From Gemmatimonadales bacterium (GTDB lineage: Bacteria > Gemmatimonadota > Gemmatimonadetes > Gemmatimonadales > GWC2-71-9): DNA of 5,169 nucleotides. A program made the position numbers and the translations under genes. A model generated the notes under the pieces. It was not told the DNA's origin, made no database searches, and saw nothing but the letters and a program-made list of their open reading frames with translations. The stretch spans positions 1 to 5,169 of the forward strand of contig JACCSE010000536.1 in NCBI GenBank assembly GCA_013813145.1. Direction: 5' to 3'. Positions 1-5,169 of the stretch are shown piece after piece (the first letter of the stretch is position 1; every line of letters starts with the position of its first letter).

Positions 1-50
1 GCTCTCACCGGAGCACTGTGCGCTTGTGCGGAGGGGAGAGCCCCTCGCTG
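1..50. repeat. Partial copy of palindromic intergenic repeat (copy 1)
   Basis: These 50 bases match 1347-1396 in the same orientation at 47 of 50 positions; the differences are at 21, 24 and 46. The match covers the last six bases of the left arm (GCTCTC), the whole 29-nt spacer and the first part of the right arm (GAGAGCCCC onward, from 36). Similarity fades after about position 50. The remainder of the left arm, if present, lies outside the window. Two near-identical copies in gaps between genes suggest a dispersed genomic repeat of the REP or MITE-like kind. No protein is encoded here. Confidence 0.8.
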
Positions 51-126
51 TCGCAGGGCCACCGGAGGCTCGGCCGACACGGCCCCGATGGTTGCGAGAG
101 CGAGCCGCGCTCCGGGACCCTATCGC

Positions 127-131
127 AAGGA
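127..131 (+). promoter_or_regulatory. Ribosome binding site of alaX
   Basis: AAGGA ends seven bases before the ATG at 139. This favours that ATG over the in-frame ATG at 88, which has no comparable purine-rich stretch at the right distance and would add 17 residues unlike the family's N-terminus. Confidence 0.55.
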
Positions 132-138
132 TTCGAGC

Positions 139-1308
139 ATGACCGAGCGCTTGTACTACGCCGACGCTTACCTGCGGGAGTTCGAGGCCAACGTGGTGGA
201 CAGCGCGGACGAAGGCCGCCGCCTCTACCTCGATCGCACCGCGTTCTATCCGACCTCCGGAGGCCAGCCGCACGACCTGGGGCGGCTCGGCGGTGTGGAG
301 GTGGTAGACGTCGTGGATGAAGGCGATCGTGTGGCGCACCTGCTCGAGGCCCCGCTCACCGATGCTCGGGTGCTCGGCCGGCTCGACTGGGAGCGTCGGT
401 TCGATCACATGCAGCAGCACACCGGCCAGCACCTTCTCTCGGCGGTCATTGCCGAACTGTTCGGGTACGAGACCGTCGCGGTTCACTTCGGGCGGGAGGG
501 CTCCACCCTGGATCTCGAGACTGGCGCGCTGAGCCACGAGGAGGTCGTCGCCGCAGAGGCCCGCGCGAACGCCGTGGCGGTGGAGAATCGTCCGGTCGAG
601 GTGAGCTTCGACGAGGCAGGAAGCGCCATAGCACTTCGGAGAGCTTCATCGCGCGAGGGTACTCTCCGCATAGTCACCATCCGCGACCTCGACCGCAGCG
701 CCTGCGGCGGCACCCACGTCGGGGCCACCGGTGAGATCGGTCCACTGCTCGTCCGCGCGATCGGGCGGGTGAAGCAGCGCGTCAGGGTGGAGTTCCTCTG
801 CGGTGCTCGGGTGGTCCGGCGGGTCCGCGCGGACCTCGATCTGCTTGGCCGCATCGCCGGATCGCTCTCGGCCGCTCCGGTGGAGCTGCCCGCCATACTC
901 GATGCCCAGCGGCGGGAGCTGAAGGAATCCGCCGCCGCCCGCCGCGGGCTGGAGGAGGCGCTCGACCGCTACCGGGCGCGCGAGCTGTACGACGGCGTCG
1001 CCCCCGGCCCCTCGGGCACGCGCCGGGTCGTCCTGCGCGAGGAACGAGCAGGCATCGAGCGTCTTCGAGGAATCGCCAGGGCCGTGACCGAGCTGCCCCG
1101 CGCAGTCTTTGTCGGAACCGTCGCCGGGGCGCCAACGGTGCTCGTCGCGGCCTCGGAGGACTCGGGGGTGGATGCGGGACGCGTGCTCCAGGCAGCGCTG
1201 GAGCCAGCAGGCGGTCGCGGCGGCGGCAGCGCACGGCTGGCGCAGGGCAGCGCCCCCGTAGAAATGTTCAGTGGGGTAGTCGAAACCCTGCTCAACCGGA
1301 CCGCTTAG
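139..1308 (+). CDS. alaX: AlaX-type alanyl-tRNA editing protein (long form, DHHA1 C-terminus)
   Basis: A free-standing homologue of the alanyl-tRNA synthetase editing domain. The family hydrolyses Ser-tRNA(Ala) and Gly-tRNA(Ala) in the cytoplasm. The 389-residue protein opens with the AlaRS-like barrel, including FYPTSGGQ at about residues 36-43. The zinc site follows: HMQQH (H90, H94) and CGGTH (C189, H193), so all four expected ligands are present. A charged helical linker spans about 254-283. The C-terminal DHHA1 region has its glycine-rich GGRGGGSARLAQG motif at 358-370. No aminoacylation domain is present, and the length fits the long AlaX class, so this is not a fragment of alaS. The start is chosen by the AAGGA at 127-131. 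It stands alone on the + strand, between two copies of a palindromic repeat and convergent with the HD-GYP gene. Its preference for serine or glycine cannot be read from the sequence. Confidence 0.93.
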   Translation: MTERLYYADAYLREFEANVVDSADEGRRLYLDRTAFYPTSGGQPHDLGRLGGVEVVDVVDEGDRVAHLLEAPLTDARVLGRLDWERRFDHMQQHTGQHLLSAVIAELFGYETVAVHFGREGSTLDLETGALSHEEVVAAEARANAVAVENRPVEVSFDEAGSAIALRRASSREGTLRIVTIRDLDRSACGGTHVGATGEIGPLLVRAIGRVKQRVRVEFLCGARVVRRVRADLDLLGRIAGSLSAAPVELPAILDAQRRELKESAAARRGLEEALDRYRARELYDGVAPGPSGTRRVVLREERAGIERLRGIARAVTELPRAVFVGTVAGAPTVLVAASEDSGVDAGRVLQAALEPAGGRGGGSARLAQGSAPVEMFSGVVETLLNRTA

Positions 1309-1322
1309 GCCACGTTGCTATG

Positions 1323-1411
1323 ACCTCATTCCGAGCGCAGCAAGGGGCTCTCACCGGAGCACTGTGTGCCTGTGCGGAGGGGAGAGCCCCTTGCTGCGCT
1401 CGGAATGAGGT
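1323..1411. repeat. Large perfect palindrome, intergenic (copy 2); possible bidirectional terminator
   Basis: The left arm 1323-1352 and right arm 1382-1411 are exact reverse complements over 30 bases, separated by a 29-nt spacer. The left arm contains CCTCATTCCGAGCGCAGC and ends GGGGCTCTC. A transcript from either strand would fold into a very stable long hairpin. The element lies between two convergent stops, that of alaX at 1308 and that of the HD-GYP gene at 1437, so it could block read-through both ways. Neither side has a T-rich tract, so it is not a canonical intrinsic terminator. The second copy at 1-50 shows that it is a repeated element. Arms of the CATTCCGAGCG type occur, as I recall, in dispersed repeats of some environmental bacteria, but I could not check this. 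Confidence 0.9.
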
Positions 1412-1436
1412 GCGAGCGATCCCACCCCCAGGTGCT

Positions 1437-2795
1437 CTACCCCAGATGCACCCCCAACGCCTCCACGCTCTCCGGACACAACGCCAGCCCACTCTCCCGC
1501 CGCAGGATCGCCATCGCTTCGTCCCGCGGCAGCCCCGACCGATACGGCCGGTCCGCGGTCAGCGCCTCGTACACGTCCGCCACCGCGAGCGCGCGCGGCG
1601 CCGCGCCGAGGTACTCGCCCGAAATTCCCCGGTGGTACCCCTTCCCGTCGATCCGCTCGTGGTGCGCACTCGCGGCCTCCACGATCCCCTCGAACGCCCG
1701 CACCCGGCCCAGGATCCGCTGAGTGAATGCCGGGTGCATCCGCACCTGCGCCATCTCCTGGTCGGTGAGCCGGTCCGGCTTGTCCAGGATCAGATTGGAG
1801 ACGCCGAGCTTCCCGATATCGTGCAGCAGCGCGGCGCGGCGCAGGTCGCGCAGTTCGGCGGCGTCCAGCTCCAGCAACCGCCCGATCTCCACCGCCACCT
1901 CCGCGACTCCCTCCGAGTGCCGGTACGTGTAGGGCGACTTCGCGTCGATCACCCGAGCGAACGCCTCCGCGATCAGATCGAGCTTCGCGTCGTCCGCCGC
2001 GAGGATCTCGTCCTCCGGTGCCAGCGTCGCGAGATGGGTGCCCGGCATCGGACCCAACGCCTTGGCCCAGAATCCTCCGTCCCGGCCCACGCCCCGGAGC
2101 GCGTCCACCAGCTCCGGGTCGAACCAGGTTCCCCGGCGTTCCCGCGCCACCGCCAGCGCGGCGTCCACGCCGAACCCACTGGCGAACACCTCCACCGACT
2201 GCGCCAGCCCCACGATCCGTCCGCCCAATGGGATCGCCTCACCCGCGAGCCCGGCCGGCATGCCGCGGCCGTCCCAGTGCTCGTCGAGCGTGCGGATGGC
2301 CTCGCGCGTGACCTCGGTGAAGCCCAGCATGGCCGCGATCTCGGCGCCGCGGTCGCAGCGGGTGCGGACCATCTCCCGTCCGCTGCCCCGCTCGTTCACC
2401 GCGAGCGAGGCCACCCGCAGCACCCGGGCGAGCGGCGAAGCCTCGGGCACCGCGTTGCGCATTGCGTAGGCCAGGCCGGGCATCGGCGCCGCCCAGTCGG
2501 CCAGCTTGTGCTGCCGCTTGAGCGCGCGGTCGTCGGCGCCGAACAGGCTGCAGAGTCGCGCCGCGTTGCTGGAGCAGCCGAGGTCCTTGAGCAGGAGCGC
2601 GTAGAAGAGCGACGCTCGGTCGGCTTCGGGGAAGCCGATGACCTCGGCGAGTCGCATCCCGATGAGGCAGCTCCGAACGGCGTGCCCCTGGGGCTGACCC
2701 TCGGTGATGTCGAGCGCATAGGAGAGCGCCGAGAGGATCTCGGAGAGGCGGAACGACGAATCGAGAACCGAGGCCGGACGGGCGCTATTCGTCAC
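1437..2795 (-). CDS. Tandem HD / HD-GYP domain phosphohydrolase (putative cyclic-nucleotide phosphodiesterase)
   Basis: A cytoplasmic protein of about 452 residues with two HD-type halves and no signal peptide or membrane segment. The C-terminal half is a HD-GYP domain. It has the first histidine in YRHSEG (H293), HDIGK (325-329), MHP (H354), HHERIDGKGYH (378-388) and VADVYEAL (D407). Well-studied HD-GYP proteins hydrolyse cyclic di-GMP with a metal centre built from these positions. Here the GYP signature reads GYH, so substrate is uncertain. The N-terminal half keeps the outline (GHAVRS at 37-42, EHWDGRGMP at 172-180) but has KD for HD at 70-71 and Q for the late aspartate near 199, so it is probably not catalytic and may bind ligand or aid dimerisation. 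The GTG at 2795 is preferred because it overlaps the upstream dacB stop by 11 bases. A GTG at 2837 would add 14 residues. It is second in the operon after dacB. Confidence 0.88.
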   Translation of the reverse strand: MTNSARPASVLDSSFRLSEILSALSYALDITEGQPQGHAVRSCLIGMRLAEVIGFPEADRASLFYALLLKDLGCSSNAARLCSLFGADDRALKRQHKLADWAAPMPGLAYAMRNAVPEASPLARVLRVASLAVNERGSGREMVRTRCDRGAEIAAMLGFTEVTREAIRTLDEHWDGRGMPAGLAGEAIPLGGRIVGLAQSVEVFASGFGVDAALAVARERRGTWFDPELVDALRGVGRDGGFWAKALGPMPGTHLATLAPEDEILAADDAKLDLIAEAFARVIDAKSPYTYRHSEGVAEVAVEIGRLLELDAAELRDLRRAALLHDIGKLGVSNLILDKPDRLTDQEMAQVRMHPAFTQRILGRVRAFEGIVEAASAHHERIDGKGYHRGISGEYLGAAPRALAVADVYEALTADRPYRSGLPRDEAMAILRRESGLALCPESVEALGVHLG

Positions 2796-4269
2796 GCGCC
2801 GTGCTCGTTCCGCCCATGTGCGTCTCCAGCACTCCACCCAGGTCCACCCCTTCGGCCCCGAGCAGCCGGAACAGCTCCCATTCCGCGGCGCGCGCGTTCC
2901 GGGCTCGCCGGCCGTTGTACATGAGAGAGATCACCAGCACACCATCCTGCCGTGCCAGGTAGCCGGTCAGCGCCGCGACGTCGTCGAGCGTCCCGGTCTT
3001 GGCGTGCACCACCCCGCGGGTCATCCCCCCGCGCAGCCGGCGCAGCGTGCCGGTGCCGTTGGCGGGGAGCAGGAGGGGGAAGCGCCCGTGGCCCGGCTGC
3101 TGTGGGTACCGCGCCAGATAGAGCACCTGGGTCAGCGCGCTCATCCGGTTCATGACGCTGAGCCCGCTGCCGTCCACCAGGCTCACTCGCGCGGCCGGAC
3201 CAACGACTTGGCGGACGTGCCGGGTGAGGAGCGCCGGACCGGCCGTCTGGTTTCCGGTGGCGTGCTGGAGCAGCAGCTCGGCGCCGATGTTGAGGCTCCG
3301 GCGGTTCACCTCGATCGCCACGGAATCGAGAGGGGCGGACTCTACCTGAGCGAGGATCGAGGCGGGACGGTGGGAGAGTCCCACGGGACCCCCGGGCCTC
3401 AGCCACCGGATCCCGGCGCGCTCCAGCGCGGCACTCCACACGATTGCCAGGAGCCGCGACGGATCGTGGGCGACCGCCGAGACCCCGGCGGTCCGGCGGG
3501 CGATTCCGACCCGGCCGAGCAGCGTCCAGCCGCCGTCGGGATCGGACCGGAGCGAAAGGCGGCGCCGGCTGCCGGCGACCGTGGTGGCGGCGATCCGGAC
3601 CATTCGGGCGACGCCGTCGGGATACGCGCTCACCAGCGTAGGCGGCGAGCCGACCTCGCGGCCGGGCCGGAAGGTGAGCGAGACGGTATTCTCGTGCAGG
3701 GTCACCGGGCCCACAGGCGGCGCGAAGAGCTGGCCCTCGAACTCCGGCGACCAGACCGAGGGAAACCGGGAGTGCGCCGGTCCGGTGCGGCTGGTGATGG
3801 TGAGCGGGCCTTCCAGCTCGCGCACCCCGCGCTCGCGGAGCCGGCGGGCCAGTTCGCGCAGGCTCGGCCCCGCCCGGCCGGCGCGCTCGAGCGTGGGGTC
3901 GCCGCCCAGCTCCAGCGCCCAGCTTCCCCGCCAGCGTCCGGTGACCGAATCGAGCGCGCCCTCCCCCACCACCCGAGTGGTGATCCGCGCCCCGCCGCCC
4001 ATTCGGGCGCGGGCGAAGCCGGTGGTGAAGACTTTCGCGGTGGAGGCGGGGATCAGCTCGAGCTGCGGGTTCACGCTCCAGAGCACTCTGCCGTCCATAC
4101 TCCCGATGACGACGCCCCACGATCCGTCGGGGGTCCGATCGGCGGCGCGATGGAACCAGGCGTCCACCTCCGCCCGCTCGCGGGGCGACAGCTCCTGCGA
4201 GTGCGCGTGCGGCGCGAGCCCGAACAGCAGCCACGCAACGACCAGCGTCGCTACCGGACGAGGCGCCAT
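2785..4269 (-). CDS. dacB: D-alanyl-D-alanine carboxypeptidase/endopeptidase, PBP4 type (peptidase family S13)
   Basis: An exported penicillin-binding protein of 494 residues, close to the usual PBP4 length. The family removes the terminal D-Ala from, or cleaves cross-links in, peptidoglycan. The N-terminus is a signal peptide of about 24 residues (hydrophobic TLVVAWLLFGLA, likely cleavage AHS|Q). The catalytic motifs appear in order: SxxK as PASTAKVF (S76, K79), the second motif region DGSGLSVMN (366-374) and KTG in HAKTGTLDDV (K424). The large insert between the first two motifs is the normal S13 layout. The ATG at 4269 is chosen because it places the signal peptide at the N-terminus. An in-frame TTG at 4356 would add 29 non-hydrophobic residues. 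No good Shine-Dalgarno precedes either start. It is the first gene of a minus-strand pair, and its stop lies inside the start region of the HD-GYP gene. Confidence 0.93.
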   Translation of the reverse strand: MAPRPVATLVVAWLLFGLAPHAHSQELSPRERAEVDAWFHRAADRTPDGSWGVVIGSMDGRVLWSVNPQLELIPASTAKVFTTGFARARMGGGARITTRVVGEGALDSVTGRWRGSWALELGGDPTLERAGRAGPSLRELARRLRERGVRELEGPLTITSRTGPAHSRFPSVWSPEFEGQLFAPPVGPVTLHENTVSLTFRPGREVGSPPTLVSAYPDGVARMVRIAATTVAGSRRRLSLRSDPDGGWTLLGRVGIARRTAGVSAVAHDPSRLLAIVWSAALERAGIRWLRPGGPVGLSHRPASILAQVESAPLDSVAIEVNRRSLNIGAELLLQHATGNQTAGPALLTRHVRQVVGPAARVSLVDGSGLSVMNRMSALTQVLYLARYPQQPGHGRFPLLLPANGTGTLRRLRGGMTRGVVHAKTGTLDDVAALTGYLARQDGVLVISLMYNGRRARNARAAEWELFRLLGAEGVDLGGVLETHMGGTSTARDE

Positions 4270-4644
4270 GGGGAGGGCTCGGGGGTTGGATTCGGTTGAA
4301 CGGCTGATCGGAGTGCCTCGCCCGCTCGGAAAGGCAAGCGGCGGGCCAGTACTCAACTGCTTACTTCAGGGGGACATGCGATACCGTGCAACGGACGGTG
4401 TCCGGGCGTTTCGCCGGATGTCGGGCGCGGGTCTCCAGGGATTGACCACGGATCAACCCAGACGACTGCAACGGATTGCTCTGCGAGTGGCTCCGAACGA
4501 TGCGACGCTACTCCCTGCTGGATCAGCGCTCGACAGCCGCGGCCGCCGGCGGTGGCCGCTTGACTTCGGCTTGACAGGGATGGGGTACTCCTGGTCTCCG
4601 GCTGTAGTCAGCCCTGGCCGGGCGGCTGCAATCGTCACCCAGGC

Positions 4645-4665
4645 CCAGCAGCTCCCAGCTGCTGG
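4645..4665 (+). promoter_or_regulatory. Perfect 9-bp dyad (hairpin) just upstream of the RCC1 gene's ribosome binding site
   Basis: CCAGCAGCT at 4645-4653 and AGCTGCTGG at 4657-4665 are exact reverse complements around the 3-nt loop CCC. The dyad ends ten bases before the AGGAGG at 4676. In RNA it would form a compact hairpin in the 5' leader; in DNA it could be an operator. No U-tract follows, so a terminator is unlikely. Its role is inferred from position only. Confidence 0.45.
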
Positions 4666-4675
4666 CGTTTACCGC

Positions 4676-4681
4676 AGGAGG
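4676..4681 (+). promoter_or_regulatory. Strong Shine-Dalgarno of the RCC1-repeat lipoprotein gene
   Basis: AGGAGG is a full consensus, five bases before the ATG at 4687. It marks that ATG as the true initiation site. This matters because the ATG is not in the same frame as the lipobox and repeats downstream. Confidence 0.75.
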
Positions 4682-4686
4682 TTCGC

Positions 4687-5169
4687 ATGCCACGGCTCGA
4701 CCGTCCCCTCAGCCAGACGGCGGCTTGTACCCGCCGTGCTGGCCATGGCCACTATGGTGCCCCTCCTGGCATGTCGCGAGGACCAATCGCCGGCCAGCCC
4801 CGAATCCCAATTGACCTTCGACGTCGCGGCGACGCAGGCACTTTCGTTCCGTCAGGCAAGCGCGGGTTCCTTCCATAGCTGCGGGGTGACCACTGACGAC
4901 AGGGCGTACTGCTGGGGCAGAAACCCCTATGGCGGGCTTGGCGACGGCACGACCGAGGAGCACCACACCCCGACGCCCGTGGCCGGCGGGCTTAGTTTCC
5001 GCCGGGTGAGCGTCGGCGACGGCTACACCTGTGGAGTGACCACGGGTAACCGAGCCTACTGCTGGGGGGCGAACACTTTCGGCCAGCTCGGCGATGGCAC
5101 CGCCACTCATCGCTCGTCGCCGGTTGCCGCCGCCGCCGCCCGCCGCTTCCGCCAGGTGAGCCCGGGCTC
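4687..5169 (+). CDS. RCC1-repeat lipoprotein, 3' end outside window; apparent frame disruption in signal peptide
   Basis: From about 4724 the frame whose codons include the ATG at 4745 reads a hydrophobic stretch and lipobox (VPAVLAMATMVPLLAC, cysteine codon 4772-4774), then a polar linker (REDQSPASPESQ). RCC1-type repeats begin at 4847, 4997 and 5147, each 50 residues, with cores SCGVTTDDRAYCWG and TCGVTTGNRAYCWG followed by LGDGT. RCC1 repeats fold as beta-propeller blades; here the lipobox implies an exported, membrane-anchored protein of unknown partner. The consensus AGGAGG and ATG at 4687 are one frame away. That frame gives a plausible basic n-region (MPRLDRPLSQTAA) but stops at 4878. 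One surplus base between about 4715 and 4736, for instance in CCC at 4730-4732, would explain this. It may be an assembly error, a real mutation or slippage. In-frame alternative starts (GTG 4736, ATG 4745, ATG 4580, ATG 4376) lack a good ribosome binding site or give a poor signal peptide. Confidence 0.8.
4847..5169 (+). repeat. Tandem 150-bp coding repeats (RCC1-like units)
   Basis: Units begin at 4847 (FRQASAG), 4997 (FRRVSVG) and 5147 (FRQVSPG, cut by the window edge). The first two are each exactly 150 bases and share the pattern CGVTT, RAYCWG, then LGDGT. Each complete unit carries two cysteines, at unit positions 12 and 22. More units probably follow beyond the window. Confidence 0.85.

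Larger units (their letters stand above)
4270..4686. other. Divergent intergenic region between dacB and the RCC1-repeat gene
   Basis: About 417 bases that should hold the promoters of dacB (minus) and of the lipoprotein gene (plus). I see no convincing promoter pair on either strand. TTGACA at 4571-4576 is a perfect -35-like hexamer on the + strand, but no good -10 lies 16-18 bases downstream. The region contains a short perfect dyad at 4645-4665. The frame of the downstream repeats stays open back to an ATG at 4376, which adds residues with no recognisable similarity. That ATG has a purine run only two bases upstream, too close for a normal ribosome binding site. Such openness is expected by chance at this GC content. 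Confidence 0.6.

Noticed and set aside
1359..1369. A small inner hairpin (GCAC/GTGC) within the spacer of the palindrome
   Set aside because: In the copy at 1-50 the matching pair is broken (A opposite C) without a compensating change, so selection for it is not supported.
1320..2924. A 534-codon open frame on the + strand, opposite the HD-GYP gene
   Set aside because: Its product is a low-complexity R/P/H/A-rich string with no domain. It begins inside the palindromic repeat and lies antisense to a gene with clear catalytic motifs. Long antisense open frames are common at this GC content.
2792..4234. A 480-codon minus-strand frame overlapping dacB
   Set aside because: It is an alternative frame of the same strand rich in A/R/G/P without motifs; the dacB frame explains this DNA.
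139..4269. A shared alanine-metabolism unit of AlaX and the D-Ala-D-Ala carboxypeptidase
   Set aside because: The genes are convergent, separated by a palindrome and the HD-GYP gene, and act on different alanine-containing substrates; proximity alone is not enough.
2818..4299. A 493-codon open frame on the + strand, opposite dacB
   Set aside because: It has no recognisable motif and a biased composition, and the minus strand carries a complete PBP4 with signal peptide, SxxK and KTG.
4560..4599. TTGACT (4560) and TTGACA (4571) as -35 elements of a promoter for the RCC1 gene
   Set aside because: The hexamers are good, but no -10 hexamer with more than about three matches lies at 16-18 bases. 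GGTACT and TGTAGT are poorly matched or wrongly spaced.
4453..4638. A 61-codon minus-strand frame in the divergent intergenic region
   Set aside because: It has no recognisable similarity, no good ribosome binding site and no conserved motif; its length is expected by chance.
4709..5110. A 133-codon minus-strand frame opposite the RCC1 repeats
   Set aside because: It is the complement of a clear repeat-coding region, and its product has no recognisable feature.

Overview
This GC-rich window holds three recognisable complete genes and the 5' part of a fourth, and reads as ordinary bacterial chromosome. High GC, a long free-standing AlaX with a DHHA1 tail, a tandem HD/HD-GYP protein, and a secreted lipoprotein built of TCGVTT..RAYCWG-type RCC1 repeats would all suit Gemmatimonadota or a similar environmental lineage. 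That assignment is an inference from remembered protein style; no rRNA or other marker is present.

Layout. Positions 1-50 are a partial copy of a palindromic intergenic repeat. It is followed on the + strand by an AlaX-type alanyl-tRNA editing protein (139-1308). A second, complete copy of the repeat, with two perfect 30-bp arms around a 29-nt spacer, lies at 1323-1411. It fills the gap between alaX and the convergent minus-strand pair. That pair, in transcription order, is an exported S13-family D-Ala-D-Ala carboxypeptidase/endopeptidase (PBP4/DacB type, 4269 down to 2785) and a tandem HD / HD-GYP phosphohydrolase (about 2795 down to 1437). The two reading frames overlap, which implies an operon with translational coupling. 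A divergent intergenic region (4270-4686) follows. The + strand then carries the start of an RCC1-repeat lipoprotein that runs off the right edge.

Functional reading. AlaX clears mischarged tRNA(Ala). The dacB/HD-GYP pair links a periplasmic peptidoglycan hydrolase to a cytoplasmic signalling phosphodiesterase. The RCC1-repeat protein looks like a surface lipoprotein of unknown role. No pathway joins all four genes.

Points worth a second look: the large perfect palindrome and its second copy bracketing alaX; the dacB/HD-GYP overlap; the decayed N-terminal half and GYH (not GYP) signature of the HD-GYP protein; and an apparent one-base frame disruption in the signal peptide of the RCC1 lipoprotein, whose strong Shine-Dalgarno and ATG are in a different frame from the lipobox and repeats. 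I found no CRISPR array, tRNA, rRNA, transposase, or clear candidate for a wholly new system.
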